Assembly (NCBI GenBank): GCA_964016885.1
Contig: OZ024745.1
Coordinates: forward strand, 46,094,772-46,158,771
Direction: 5' to 3'
From: Eledone cirrhosa
Taxonomy: Eukaryota > Mollusca > Cephalopoda > Octopoda > Eledonidae
Length of the DNA stretch: 64,000 bases
A model generated the notes under the pieces. The model was not told the origin of the DNA. It did not search any database and saw nothing but the letters and a program-made list of their open reading frames with translations. The position numbers and the translations under genes were made by a program. Shown here piece by piece: positions 52,764 through 64,000 of this stretch. Each line of letters starts with the position of its first letter. Positions within the stretch are counted from its first letter, which is position 1.

Positions 52764-54898
52764 ATCATCATCATCATCATCATCATCATCAACGTTTAAC
52801 GTCCGTGTTCCACGCTTGCATGGGTTTGGACGGGGGTAGTCCCACTTGAGGCAAGAGTGATTGTCTTGCTCGCATAGGACTGTCTGGCAGGTTTTCTACA
52901 GTTGGATGCCCTTCCTAACACCAACCACACTTACAGTGTGGGTCTGGGAGGTTTTTACCGTGTTGCCTACACGGCCACATTACAGCGTGGACTGTGTGTT
53001 TTTTTTGTCGTGACACCTACACGATCTCATTTGTTTCGGCCTGGATGGCGCGGCACCAACATAACTTTACATAGAACGGGGTGGTGTGGATGGGTGGGGG
53101 TGGTGGCGGGACGGGGTGTATTTTGTTAGAGATGCCTACTGGCAAGGCGGGTCTTCTCTGTTACTGAGTACCGCCAAAGGTCTCGGTCCAGTGACATTGT
53201 CTTGGAGAGGTGTAAGTGTGTGAGGTCGGAGTTTATCAGCTCGTCCCAGGTTTTTCTAGGTCTGCCTATTCCGTGGCTACCGTCTATCTTTATTGCCCTG
53301 CACTTTGTTATACAGCTATCGACTTTCATGCGCATCACGTGTCCATACCAACGTAGCCTTCTCTCAAGTAAACAACATCTGATCCCTCTTATCTCTAATT
53401 TTTTCCTTAGTTCGTTTATGCTTTGCCGTTCACGTATATTACTGTTACACATCCAGCGGAGCATGCAAGCTTCGTTCCTCTCTAGTCTGCGTATATCCTC
53501 TGCACACAATGCCCAGGTCTCACTGCCATGCAACATTGCTGTTCGTATGCAGGCATCGTACAACCTGCCTTTCATTTTTAGGGAGAACCCTTTAGCAGCT
53601 AATAGTGGTATAAGCTCTCTGAACTTTTTCCAACCAGTTCTGACTCTAGCTACAGTACTTTCAGAGCACCCTCCCCCACTGCTGATTTTATCGCCCAGGT
53701 AACGGAAGCTGTCCACTATTTCTATAGAACCCTCTGCGCAATTGAAAGAGCTAGTATTTGTGGGCACTTGCTGCTACTTATTGCACCAGAACACCGGCCA
53801 CATGTAAAATCTATGTTCTTAGTTAGCTTACCTGTGATCCCACTACATCTTTTATGCACCCATACTTTGCATTTAGGACATAAAATGGAGTTTCTACCTA
53901 CGCCTTTCCTACACACCGAGCACGACCATTTCCCAGAAGGGACCGCCGCCTTGTTTTCTTTCCTACAAACTAGAACTTTGGTCTTAGCCAGGTTAATTTT
54001 AAGTCCTTTTGACTCTAGGCCGTGCTTCCATGTTTGGAATTTCTTCTCTAGCTCGGCCATTGATTCCGCTATGAGTGTCAGGTCGTCTGCGTATAGGAGT
54101 TCCCATGGGCAGCCTGTCTTGAACTCCTCTGTTATAGCCTGAAGGGCAATAATAAATAGTAGGGGGCTGAGAACAGAGCCCTGATGGACGCCAACTTTTA
54201 CGCTAAACTCTTCACTATATTCGTTGTTAATTCTAACCTTGCTGACTGTTTCTTTATACATGGCTTGTATAGCCTTCACAAGCCATTCGTCAACGCCTAG
54301 TTTTCTAAGAGCCCACCAGATAATGGAGCGGGGGACTCTGTCGAAGGCTTTCTCCAAGTCGACAAAAGCTAAGTAGAGGGGTTTACCTTTAGCTAGGAAC
54401 TTCTCCTGTAGTTGTCGTACTATGAAAAGAGCGTCTGTGGTACTTTTGCCTGACACAAACCCGAACTGCATTTCATCTAGGTCAATTCTCTCTCTGATTA
54501 GTTGCGCTATTACTTTTTCCGTGACCTTCATGACCTGGTCGATTAATTTAATGCCTCTATAGTTACTCCTATCTAGGGCGTCTCCTTTACCCTTATAACA
54601 GTTAACGATGATGCTGCTATGCCAGTCCTTCGGAACAACCCCATTCTGTACGACATGGTTAACTATGCGAGTGACCATGGTGTGTCCCACCGTGCCAGAT
54701 GCCTTCAGCATCTCAGCAACTATTTCCGAAGGCCCAGCCGCCTTACCTGTCTTCATATCCTTGATTGCCTTACTTATTATACTCCCCTCGACTAACACTG
54801 CTGGTCCCTCTATTGGGTCGATATGGGGGAGACTGTCTTTCTCCCATTTATTCTCCTCATTTAGTAGCCTTTCATAGTGACACTTCCAAGCTACCTTC
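52764..54898 (-). mobile_element. RTE-like LINE, copy 2 (5'-truncated)
   Basis: Same family and orientation as 39820-42338. The 3' end is (ATG)n at 52790-52764 on the minus strand. The 3' UTR has a single 112-bp unit. The 5' end stops inside the RT coding region at 54898, next to repeat F. Confidence 0.88.
53126..54898 (-). pseudogene. RT protein of RTE-like LINE copy 2, one frameshift
   Basis: The minus frame from 54898 to 53745 is open and covers RT fingers ('KDMKTGKAAGPSEIVAEML'), palm ('VDLEKAFDRVPRSI', 'LLYADDLTLIAES' with catalytic YADD), thumb, and an inserted C-x2-C...C-x2-C-x4-H-x2-C...C-x2-C finger ('CSVCRKGVGRNSILCPKC', 'VHKRCSGI', 'FTCGRCSG'). A frameshift near 53745 separates it from the C-terminal ~200 residues (53767-53126). 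The finger resembles PHD/RING-type folds and could bind nucleic acid or chromatin. The apparent start upstream of 54898 is host DNA, not element. Confidence 0.87.
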
Positions 54899-54912
54899 AA
54901 AAGGGTAATAGT

Positions 54913-56090
54913 AAAAATGATTATAGATGTATATTTGTAGAGAAAATTGCCTCCTATTTTAAGAAGTGTTGATTGGAAATACCTGTGAATTTTGAACTGG
55001 TCTGTGATTTTGACAGTTGGTAGCAAAATGTTTTAAGGAAACCAGTGGAAAATATAATAAAACTCTTGAAAAACTAATTCTAATAACAACTCTTTGGAGA
55101 GAGATGTTATTAGAATTAGTAAGAAATATCCCAAGAATGAAAGAAGCAAGTATAGAAACGAAGCAATGCTGAAGATATTTTCAAATATTATTACAATTTA
55201 GAAAAAATAAAATATTGTTATATTATTCATGTGAAATAGGCTTCTGTCAGTTTCTAAGACGAGTATTTCTGTTGTTCAATCAATGGAATTAATGTGTAAG
55301 TGGCTGAACATTACACAGTCCACTTCTTTCCATCTCCAAGAGCACTTTACATGATTTTCTCAACTACTATTTATAGTGATCAACTATTGTTATAGTCATT
55401 TACATGGGAACAATAACATTTAAAATTTTCTCAATGTTTCTTAAGTCAATCAGATTTTTACACTTCTATCTGCAGGCTTAAAATTGTCTAAAGGACTCCA
55501 AGCACAGTGGTTAATACACTTGCCCAGTTAAATTACAACCTGCTATATCAGAAAAGAAGGACAATTTGAATGCTTGAAGAATTGTCTAAAATGTAGAAAC
55601 TAGTGTTTTGTTTGAAAGCTACCACAATAGGAATTGGATGGTAAATGTTTAAAATATAACAATGTTGGTATGTGTACCTTTCAGTTCTTTAAAAGTCCTT
55701 ATATTTCAGGATAAAATCCTTTCATCAAAAGATTAATAGAAGAAACTAGTTCAGAGCTGTATATTTTTTTTAAAATGGTAGTTTAAGAGCAACATCAGTT
55801 CATATACATAGGCAAGAAATCTATAAGATTCTAGCGTATTTTTATCTCAGCAGAAACTAGGTGGATATAAAGCTTTGACAACCACTAACAAGTGAGAAAC
55901 AACGTTGTCGGTTGCTTCCCCTAGTTTTTGCTGAGACTAAAGATGTGTAACTGCAGTCACAACCTTAAAAAGAATTCCTAGCAGAAGGCTGTCAAATGTT
56001 TTTTCATGAACATCCTGTATACAACACGTACATATATGTGTATAAAGCTATACTGGAGCACCTATACTAAATTACATATATATATGTGTG
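54913..56090. other. AT-rich non-coding stretch
   Basis: No gene seen. One short inverted pair, 'cttgaaaaactaattctaat' and 'ttattagaattagt', lies near 55065-55110. Confidence 0.4.
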
Positions 56091-56092
56091 TG

Positions 56093-56437
56093 TCATCATC
56101 ATCATCATCATCATTTTACGTCCGCTTTTCCCTGCTTGCAAGGGTGGGACGGGAATTGATTCTGGCTTGATTTCTACAGCTGGATGCCCTTCCTAACACC
56201 AACCTCATTTACAGTGAGTGCTGGGTGCTTTTTTGCCGTGGCACCTCCACGACCACTTTACAGTGGAATGATAGGGACCCCAGTCCCTATCATCTCATTT
56301 CTACAGCTGAGTAAACTGGAGCAATGTGAAATAAAGTGTCTTGCTCAAGGAAACAACACATCACCCGGTCTGAGAATTGAACTCACAACCTTTCGATTGC
56401 AAGGCCAACGCTCTAACCACTAAGCCATGTGCCTCCA
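56093..56437 (-). repeat. RTE-tailed tRNA-SINE, copy 3
   Basis: Starts (atc)n 'attttacgtccgcttttccc' and ends 'ccatgtgcctcca'. Full length on the minus strand, inserted at a TG-rich site. Confidence 0.88.
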
Positions 56438-56506
56438 TGTGTGTACATTTATTTTGTCATTTTGTTTGTTATGAAAAGATGAATCAATTCTACCTCAGTT
56501 TTAATA

Positions 56507-56719
56507 TTGATTTCTAATATTCGCACAAGACCAGCAAATTTTGGGGGAAATGAAAAGTTGATTAAATCAACCCCAGAACAGGACTATTACTTTATTTTAT
56601 CGACCCCAATAATGAAAGGCAAAGTTGACTTTGGCAGGATTTGAATTCATAATGTAAAGAGCCAAAACAAATACTGCAATGGCATTTTTATCACGTCCTA
56701 CTAATTCTGTCAACCATCC
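56507..56719 (-). repeat. Old OK/OR-type SINE
   Basis: 'tgatttctaatattcgcaca', 'tactttattttatcgacccc' and 'ggatttgaattcataatgta' identify it. Diverged, similar in age to the cluster at 30.5-31.3 kb. Confidence 0.75.
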
Positions 56720-57500
56720 TCTTACCTCAATTTTAATATTACAGGCTAATACATTTATTTGAAAAAAATGTCATTTGCTGGGAACGTTTTGTTTAAGCAT
56801 ATGTTCAGTGATGGCTATTCCTTAATTAAATATCAAAATCATCATCATCATCATCATTTTTCTTAATTAATAAATAATTATCTCTGTTATATAATTATCT
56901 CTATTCATATCCTACAGATATGAATCTTAATTATTTGGAAAAAAAAAAGATTTGCTAAAAATTTGGCTATGCACACTGAGATACAAAAGTGTTAGCAATA
57001 GATTTCAATAACAGCATAACTATTGAAATATAACCAATTCAGTTGACCAAAGAAGATATTATTTGTGTGGGCAAGAATATACCTTTTCTCTGTATGTTAC
57101 TATTTGCTGGTTGTTATGGTTTATGTGTGGGAGGTTAGTCTAGCAATGCTGGTTATTTATCGTGGCTGCATGATTTACTGTAAGCAAGTGAATGCTTGAC
57201 AGTGCTATACTGTTAGAAGATATAAATTTAAATACTTTTCATAATAGATTATGATTGAAATGCAACTTGGTTTACTGCAGGGAAGAATCTATATAATCTC
57301 GTTGCCAGTATGCTATAACCAAATTTATAAAGAAGATATAAATAAATTAAGCTAAATCTTTATTTTGTTTAAATTAATACACTTCTATGAGAATTTAAGA
57401 GCTAAATATCTAACATGAGTTATTGATGAGGTTATAATGTTCTGGACTATTAACTTCATATTTAGAGTATATATATATATATATATATATTTACATCCTC
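56720..57500. other. AT-rich non-coding stretch with a (TA)n
   Basis: Nothing coding. A (TCA)n run lies near 56840 and a short TA tract near 57470-57492. Confidence 0.4.
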
Positions 57501-57504
57501 TAAA

Positions 57505-57889
57505 GTGGTTGGCAATAGGAAGGGCATCCAGTCATAGAAAACTTGCCAGACAAAGGGTCAGGAAGACTCTCTAGCTGTGTCAAGGGCATGACAACCTCCC
57601 TAGTGTTGGTGATTTACATGATAAACACACCCAGTACATGCTGTAAAGTCGTTGATTATAAAAAGGGCAATGGGGTTGGGAGGACCCTTCAATTGTGTCA
57701 AAGGCATGACAGCCTCTCCTGAGCACTTGATGGAACATGAGACCATACATATGCGGGACACAGATCCCTGGCTTGCTTGAGAGATCAGTGGTTCTGCTTC
57801 AGTACAGACTTGATCAATATAAACTTGTCCAGCCCTTGCTAGCAGGGAAAGCAGACGTTAAAATGACAATGATCATGATGATGATGACC
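57505..57889 (+). repeat. RTE-tail-related repeat
   Basis: It contains 'aggaagggcatccagtcata' and 'gaaaacttgccagac', two internal 'gtgtcaa(a/g)ggcatgaca' repeats about 95 bp apart, and ends 'ttgctagcagggaaagcaga' 'cgttaaaatgacaatg' with ATG repeats. The end is shared with the palindrome at 48797. Probably another SINE or LINE 3' end using the same tail. Confidence 0.65.
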
Positions 57890-58139
57890 TCATCTTTACA
57901 CTGTATATTTACAATATTTACATGTACTAACTTCATTTTTACAGTGTTTATTTACGATATTTACACCTACACAATATTTCAATAGATTTAAACTTTAATC
58001 TTTCTTAGGTGTCTTATTTGAAGATATGTATATGATCCCAGACATCATTTGAACTGGGAACCAGTCATTCTAAACTAAAGAAGGTTATATCCTTATCCAC
58101 TAAGAATATTACTATCTATATTTTAGAAATAAATGGTAC

Positions 58140-58290
58140 AGGTTAGGTTATGTGATTAAGAAACTCACTTTATGATTGCATATCTCTAGGTTCAATCCTA
58201 GTACATGGCACCTCTGGCCTTCAGTTGACTAATACCTCATAAGTGGAATTTGACAGATGGAAACAGTTTAGAAGCCCAAGACATACAGCC
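58140..58290 (+). repeat. Putative tRNA-derived SINE
   Basis: A-box-like 'ggttatgtgattaagaaact' and B-box-like 'taggttcaatcctag' lie 40 bp apart, as in a tRNA. The body is not recognised. Confidence 0.45.
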
Positions 58291-58835
58291 CTTATTGGAC
58301 TTAATTAAAGAAAAAAGTTTCTTAGTTCAATTCTAATCCATACATATCCATATACATGCACACATACATACATTGGTAAATTTTCCCAAAACAAATATTT
58401 TGCACTGAATTTGGAGATATCTTGCTTGTTTCTGCAAAATATCTTCTTCATTTTGTTGACCATATCTATAAAACTTCTGATCCTTGCCATTTCTAACTCA
58501 GAACCATCTCAGGCATTCATCAATTCTTGTCTCATTCTCAAATTTCTGCTGGAATCAACACTAGTTTGGTCACCTATATTTCTAAGTCTTATATGGTATC
58601 ATTTGAATAAAAATCAATAAAATGCCATGAACAAATTGTTGAAATGTGTCTTATGTTCAATAAATATTAATGTTAAAGAACACGAAATACCAATATTGAT
58701 TAACGGAGTGGAAGCTGTAGACAAAATAAGACAATAAAATCCACAATCTCAAATCTAAATTCAAATCCCACTGAAGTTTATATCCCCTTGGAGTTTGTGA
58801 AAAGAAAATGAGCAATAGCTATTGTTCTTGTTGTC

Positions 58836-59035
58836 GTTACTGTTTAGCCACAGGTCAACTCTGGCTGAGCAAACCTATGGTTAAAACCATTCCAGCTATA
58901 ACCATGCTGTCTTTTTGTATATCAATTACTACACTGTCTATTGTATCCCGCATTTTGAAAGACAATAGTGTATGTATGGTGTGAAGGTGATTTGGCAGCT
59001 ATTTTCAACAAGTTGAATGATCATATAATGGCTAC
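58836..59035 (+). repeat. Interspersed repeat E, copy 4
   Basis: 'gtcgttactgtttagccaca', 'gagcaaacctatggtta' and 'attttcaacaagttgaatga'. Confidence 0.55.
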
Positions 59036-59300
59036 TTCATTAGTTTGACTAAGTAACAATTATATATTGCAGTTGAAGCATCTTACTATACTTTCCCTGT
59101 GAATTAATTGCTCACCTATATCTAATGTCATATATTTTCATTTTTCAATAATTTGTATTTTTCTTGAGTAAATATTAATATCGATTATATTTAAGATATT
59201 AATAAGATTTAGAATTCTACTGTCTGGTCTTATTTCTGCTTCTTTACCATAACAATTCACTCATTGATGATACTGATTGATCCCCTACAACAAATTTTGG

Positions 59301-59665
59301 AGGCTGTGAATTGGCAGAGGTGTTGAACATCAGATAGAATGCTTTGCAGTATTTGTTCCATCTCTCTGCACTTTCAGTTCAAATCCTGCTGAATTCAACT
59401 TTATCTTTCATCTTTTCAAGGTTCAAGGTTGATTAAAAAATACCAGTCCAGTACTGGGTCAATTCTTCCTTTATATCTCTTTTTGCTTCCTCTCTGTCAC
59501 TCTTTCTTCTTTGGAAGGAATTTATTGTGCTCAGACTTGGAAAGGGGTGGGTTTTGTCAGGTTTAAATTGCTCAAAATGTCACTATAGTGTTTATATGAC
59601 TCCATCAAGAAACACAGGGCCATACATACATACATACATACATACATACATACATACATACATAC
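59301..59665 (+). repeat. Second-subfamily SINE ending in (CATA)n
   Basis: 'ggaggctgtgaattggcaga', 'cagttcaaatcctgct', 'tactgggtcaattcttcc' and 'gctcagacttggaaaggg', then 'agggccatacatacata' running into a 40-bp CATA tract. The same end is seen at 22457 ('gaccatacatacatgg'). Confidence 0.75.
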
Positions 59666-59669
59666 TTAC

Positions 59670-60330
59670 ATATTTTGACATTTTTCATGGTACTTGAATC
59701 TAGACTTTCTGTTTCTGATATTAAATAACTCTACTAGTGTATAAAAGCTCCATACATTAGGGGAAAAGGTGCAAGAAAAGAGAAATTGTGATTTTCATGC
59801 CGTTTCCAATGACATTTTCTCATTAAATAATGTTAACAATGAAACCATTAATCAAAAACAACCCCATCACTAGCTAATGAGAAAGTCTCTATTTGGTCAT
59901 TTGCCATGACTGACTTCCCAGTCTAGTACCTTAAAAAGGGCTATATTTTGAATGTAGCCCTAGATACAATATGTCTAAAAGGAAAATGATGTGGTGGTCA
60001 CAGTTGGAATGCCTTTGGCCATAATTTTACGCAATGAAGGTGGAACTGGTGGTTAAACAACAATAACCAACCAAGAAACCAATCAACCATCCACGTCATA
60101 CATTTGGTTAGCAGAGAATTAAATATTAACTCTATGTTGTTCAACTCACTAGTATATAAATATTATTCAGCCATTCATAGCATAGAAAAGGCATAAATGA
60201 ACCCATATCAATACATAATGTTATTTATGAATATCTGTAGGCTGAAAGCAGAGAGGGTTAATACTCAACATCCTACTCATTACCATTGAATAGAAACAGA
60301 CAGTCTATATTTGTAAGAAAGCATACAAGA

Positions 60331-60335
<5 letters not shown>
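59670..60335. other. Non-coding stretch
   Basis: AT-rich. No gene or known repeat. Confidence 0.4.
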
Positions 60336-60369
<34 letters not shown>

Positions 60370-60627
60370 GTGTATGTGTGTGTGTGTACATACATACATA
60401 CGTACATACGTACATACTTATAAATGTGTGTGCGTGTATACATAGAGCTGAAGGGAAAAAGCTGTGATGTCCAGGTGTGTGGGATGTTACTTAGCAACTG
60501 TATAGTGTCATAAGAAACATTCCAGAGAAAATAATAGGCTATACGTGTTTTCATGATGTTTATGTATATATTATTGCAAAGTCAGAAATACTCAGATATA
60601 TTCAGATATATACATATATATATATTC

Positions 60628-60702
<75 letters not shown>

Positions 60703-60705
60703 AAA
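60336..60705. repeat. (TA)n arrays with TG/CATA parts
   Basis: TA at 60336-60368 and 60613-60703, with 'catacatacgtacata' between. Confidence 0.9.
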
Positions 60706-60710
60706 CAAAG

Positions 60711-60860
60711 GAATTGTGGTAAGGAACCAGATTGACCATAACGCACCAGAGTACTCAATACTTAGGGTAGTAGAGTGGGAAATAGGAAAAAATATGACCC
60801 CGACGGCAGAGCTCAAGTCGTTTCGGCGGCTATTTAGTCCAGAAATACCGTCAAAACGAT
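60711..60860 (-). repeat. Repeat-family end with GAAAC-hairpin-GTC motif, copy 3
   Basis: On the minus strand it reads GAAAC, 'gacttgagctctgcc', GTC, 'ggggtcat', then 'cccactctactaccctaag' and 'gttccttaccacaattcc', ending in TA repeat. It aligns with 17988-18136. Upstream of GAAAC it continues 'ctggactaaatagccgcc'. Confidence 0.65.
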
Positions 60861-60861
60861 T

Positions 60862-61108
60862 TTGGCTTGATTTCTACAGCTGGATGCCCTTCCTAACACC
60901 AACCTTATTTACAGTGAGTGCCGGGTGCTTTTTTGCCGTGGCACCTACACGACCACTTTGCAGTGGAATGATAGGGACTGGCGTCCCTATCATCTCATTT
61001 CTACAGCTGAGTAAACTGGAGCAATGTGAAATAAAGTGTCTTGCTCAAGGAAGCAACACATCACCCGGTCTGAGAATTGAACTCACAACCTTTCGATTGC
61101 AAGGCCAA
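60862..61108 (-). repeat. RTE-tailed tRNA-SINE, truncated at both ends
   Basis: It starts inside the tail ('ggcttgatttctacagctgg', no ATG repeat) and stops inside the tRNA-like head ('gattgcaaggccaa'). Loss of the 3' end is not expected from reverse transcription alone, so recombination or slippage with the neighbouring repeats is likely. Confidence 0.8.
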
Positions 61109-61160
61109 TATATATATATATATATATACACATATATATATACATATACATATACATATG

Positions 61161-61198
<38 letters not shown>
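61109..61198. repeat. (TA)n/(CATA)n at the start of the Penelope-like element
   Basis: TA tracts with 'catatacatatacatatg'. The ORF begins within 5 bp of its end. Confidence 0.85.
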
Positions 61199-61201
<3 letters not shown>

Positions 61202-61202
61202 A

Positions 61203-62423
61203 ATGCCAACAAAGACAGATACAACTCTTATCAACACAAATGAAGAGATTTTACAGGAGCTCAAGAAAATTAACACCAACCTATCTGTGCTGGTCGACAA
61301 ACTTGACTCCACAAATGAGGAGACCGTCACCGGATACAAACCCTCCGAAATCGGCGATAAACTTCAAAACCTTTGCGATACTATCCAAACTATGTTCACT
61401 ACTACCAACCCAGGAAAAACCAACGAAGAACCATGTGAGATTGATTCATACAAAATGAAAATTCGAACAATTCCAAAATGGAACAAATCCCTCAGAGACA
61501 GAAAGTTCTCATTCTGGAAGATGATACAAAATCACAACAAAGCGGAGATATATGAAAAATGGCTTAACTCAACCCCTCTAACTCTCCCCCGTAAAATACA
61601 AATAAAGTCCATTCCAAATGAACCCGAACCTCAAAGACTCCTTAGGGAAAGAATGGCATTGGAAAAAATGAAGACAGAAATTGAACTTCTTAAATTGAGG
61701 GCCCAGACAAATGAGGAAAAAATCAAAACCATCGATGAAGAGATCCTCCTGGAAATCAACAATAAGACTGAAGGCCCCAAGGTAGAGAAGATCTCTAAAT
61801 TATGGAAAGGGGACTGCAACAGAGAAGAACTGAAATCCCTTCAACGCTGGGAAAAAAGTGTCGTTTGGTTCCTAAACTATGAATTGACTTTTCAAACGGA
61901 TTACACCTCCAATAACCCGTTCATAAAAATAGGAAAACCCATAACCGAACCGCACAACAACTTCGCAAACCTCCCAGCCACTAACAAAAGAAGAAGGAAG
62001 CACCACACCGAAGATGAACTTCCCTACCTCTCTACCATAAGAAGGAACAAAAACCCTAGAAATCATCACCCCCAGAATGACATTTACAACTTTCCCCCTT
62101 CAAGGAGACACCATACCAAATCACTCAACTACTACGCGGATGCCTCATCGTCAAACATAGGGAAAAGATACCACCACCATGATAGATGTAACAACTTCAC
62201 CGCTTCAAGGGGACAGCAAGGTAATTTCCATTTTCTCAACTCTCGCTTCCACAATACACAACAAACCCACACCACACGATACAACCAACAACGTAGGCCA
62301 CCTATAACACCACAATCCAACATGGCACATAGAATACACACACCCATACTCGCAGTACAGGAACACCCCATTCAATCTACAACCACGAACCCGAACCACA
62401 TTTTACAACAACAAGGAATATAA
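61203..62423 (+). CDS. N-terminal/ORF1 region of a Penelope-like element (406 aa)
   Basis: The frame from ATG 61203 to TAA 62421 is open. Residues ~1-35 ('NEEILQELKKINTNLSVLVD') and ~150-200 ('RERMALEKMKTEIELLKLRA') have heptad spacing of coiled coils. The middle is mixed and charged, with 'LKSLQRWEKSVVWFLNYEL'. The last 170 residues are Asn/His/Gln/Arg-rich with patches such as 'NKRRRKHHTEDE'. No enzymatic motif is seen. It lies just 5' of, and in the same reading frame as, a Penelope-type RT, so it is either a separate ORF1-like RNA-binding protein or the N-terminal extension of the RT interrupted by stops. Function is inference. Confidence 0.65.
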   Translation: MPTKTDTTLINTNEEILQELKKINTNLSVLVDKLDSTNEETVTGYKPSEIGDKLQNLCDTIQTMFTTTNPGKTNEEPCEIDSYKMKIRTIPKWNKSLRDRKFSFWKMIQNHNKAEIYEKWLNSTPLTLPRKIQIKSIPNEPEPQRLLRERMALEKMKTEIELLKLRAQTNEEKIKTIDEEILLEINNKTEGPKVEKISKLWKGDCNREELKSLQRWEKSVVWFLNYELTFQTDYTSNNPFIKIGKPITEPHNNFANLPATNKRRRKHHTEDELPYLSTIRRNKNPRNHHPQNDIYNFPPSRRHHTKSLNYYADASSSNIGKRYHHHDRCNNFTASRGQQGNFHFLNSRFHNTQQTHTTRYNQQRRPPITPQSNMAHRIHTPILAVQEHPIQSTTTNPNHILQQQGI

Positions 62424-62444
62424 CAAACACAGGAGACCACTTAA

Positions 62445-64000
62445 CATCAGCAGACAACCCCTCTACCCCAACCATTTTTTAGACACAGCACACAGATACA
62501 GGCAAACAAAATAACACAAGACAGGGAGGAGAAACCGAGAGTAATAAAAATTATCAATCTAACTAGTGCAGAACCAACTCCCAACCTTATCAACTTACTC
62601 TCCAAAGGTCTTAAATTCACACCGACCCCACTACGTCATAACTACTATGAAATGAAGGAAGACATCACAGACTTCTGTAGAAAGTTACGACTCAGTGAAG
62701 AACTATTCGACTAGTACAATGAGGATGAATCATTAACCAGAAATAGAAGCAATTACACCCCATCAAAAGGTAGAAATAAAATCCTGGACGAATTCTGTGA
62801 ACACATCACAAACTTCCCTTACCAACACTTGCACAGACAAAAACACAAGCCAAACCTCAACAAGAAAGAATGGGAAGAATTAAATAGATTAAAAACCGAC
62901 AGAACTATTACAATTAAAGAGGCTGATAAAGGGAGTACAGTAGTCCTAATGGAGACAGAATTCTATATCAACTTAGCGCTCTCCACTTTGGAAAACAAAA
63001 CATACTACGAAAAGGCTGAACACTACAATCAACAGAAAATTATGAGAAACCTAAAAACTCTGATCAACCAATACAAAGAAGGACTCACTAACAAGGAATT
63101 CAGCTTCATCACAGACTTCACAAGTAAATCCAGCCTTTTCTACGGTATACCTAAAGTACATAAAAGCGAATTAATAAGTAAGGCATGCAAGGAAGCCACA
63201 GACATAGTCATCAATGTCCCCTCACCCAATGATCTCAAATTAAGACCTATAATAGCAGGCCCCGCTTGCGAAACCCACCCCCTTAGCAACTTCATTGATA
63301 CCTTTCTCAAGCCTTTTCTCAAACACATCAAAAGCTATATAAGGGATGACCTAGATATGCTCAATCACCTCCCTAATATGCCCCTTTCTGAACAAACCCT
63401 ACTAGTGACGTTCGATGTAGTCAACCTATACTCCAACATCCCCCACAACCTAGGAATAGAAGCTATCCAATTTTGGCTGGATAATTACCACAATGAACTC
63501 CCACAACGCATCAAAAAAGAATTCGTGATAGAGGGACTCAAATTTATCTTGGAGAACAATTACTTCGTTTTCAATAACAAACCCTACAGGCAGAAATCTG
63601 GGACCGCTATGGGAACGAAAACAGCCCCCACTTATGCCAACCTAGTCATGGGATACCTGGAAATCACCCTCTACACTAAAGTACTAAACAAATTTGGAAA
63701 CACTCTCCACTTACACATAGAAAGGAACTGAAAGCGATATCTAGATGACTGCTTCATCCTTTGGCACGAAAACATCGAGAAACTTAAAGAATTTCACACC
63801 CTTATAAATGGGCTCAACACGAATATTAACTTCACGGTGGAATACAGCCATCAACAACTCCCCTTCCTCGACATCCTCATTAAGATTCATAACAAAAAAA
63901 ATAGAAACAGGCATATACTACAAGCCCACAGACTCCAAGCAATATCTTCCTTTCAACTCTTGCCACCCTAGACACGTTAAAATTAATATTCCCTACAACT
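62445..64000 (+). pseudogene. Penelope-like element reverse transcriptase, broken, runs off the window
   Basis: In one frame from 62445, 'VIKIINLTSAEPTPNLINLL' leads into the RT proper: 'TITIKEADKGSTVVLM', 'SLFYGIPKVHKS', 'LRPIIAGPACETHPLS', 'VTFDVVNLYSNIPH', 'QKSGTAMGTKTAPTYANLV', then 'KRYLDDCFILWH' with catalytic YLDD (about 63738) and 'LPFLDILIKIHN'. These are hallmarks of Penelope-like elements. In-frame stops lie at 62712 (TAG) and 63729 (TGA, just before KRYLDD). A frameshift in an A run near 63895 moves the frame to 'IYYKPTDSKQYLPFNSCHPR'. The expected GIY-YIG endonuclease would lie beyond the window end. Confidence 0.88.

Overview
The window looks like intergenic and intronic DNA of a cephalopod mollusc, most likely an octopus. 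The main evidence is at least 20 recognisable copies of one tRNA-derived SINE of the octopus OK/OR type. Its head carries the boxes 'ttggcagtatcggtagag' and 'gagttcaaatcc', its middle reads 'ggggtcgataaaataaag', and its tail is 'agtagaaacaatta'. No bacterial features are present. The DNA is AT-rich and dominated by retroelements and by long (TA)n, (TG)n, (TC)n and larger tandem arrays.

The only host gene I can support lies at about 29.06-31.75 kb on the plus strand, with a possible last exon at 34.36 kb. It is a small secreted protein with one IGFBP-type cysteine-rich domain. The domain is split over two exons and is followed by a Ser/Thr-rich exon. The introns hold SINEs and a LINE fragment. 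The rest of the window is transposable-element DNA and simple repeat.

Region by region. 0-9.5 kb: SINEs, the rearranged remnant of a LINE (1.1-1.7 kb), a 600-bp repeat, the zinc-finger tail of another LINE split by a SINE, and a retroelement end with a hammerhead-like motif. 9.56-14.35 kb: a nearly complete Tx1/L1-like LINE with a CCHC ORF1 (5'-truncated, one stop) and an intact 1145-aa endonuclease/RT ORF2, set between tetranucleotide and TC microsatellites. 14.5-17.2 kb: two more copies of that family in opposite orientation, separated by a (TAGA)n tract. 17.3-24.5 kb: a perfect 52-bp-arm palindrome, a Ty3/gypsy RT scrap, several foldback repeats and a 1.1-kb polypurine tract. 24.98-26.50 kb: a 33-bp minisatellite of about 46 units. 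27-34.4 kb: the IGFBP-domain gene. 34.4-39.8 kb: TA/TG arrays, SINEs and two large foldback elements. 39.8-42.3 kb and 52.8-54.9 kb: two broken RTE-like LINEs with a PHD/RING-like zinc finger inserted in the RT protein. 44.5-45.9 kb: T-rich degenerate low-complexity DNA. 46.3-48.1 kb: a hAT-type MITE, a 47-bp minisatellite carrying two insertions, and a possible solo LTR. 52.0 kb: a second hAT-type MITE with an exact 8-bp target duplication. 61.2-64.0 kb: a Penelope-like element with a long coiled-coil/Gln-Asn-rich ORF in the same frame as its broken RT.

Three relationships stand out. (1) A second tRNA-SINE family shares its 3' tail with the RTE LINE, which suggests the RTE mobilises it. (2) Tx1-like LINE copies are repeatedly bounded by microsatellites, once with a microsatellite-bearing target duplication. 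(3) Ends of several unrelated repeat families, often arranged as inverted repeats, carry a CUGANGA-hairpin-GAAA core like a hammerhead ribozyme.
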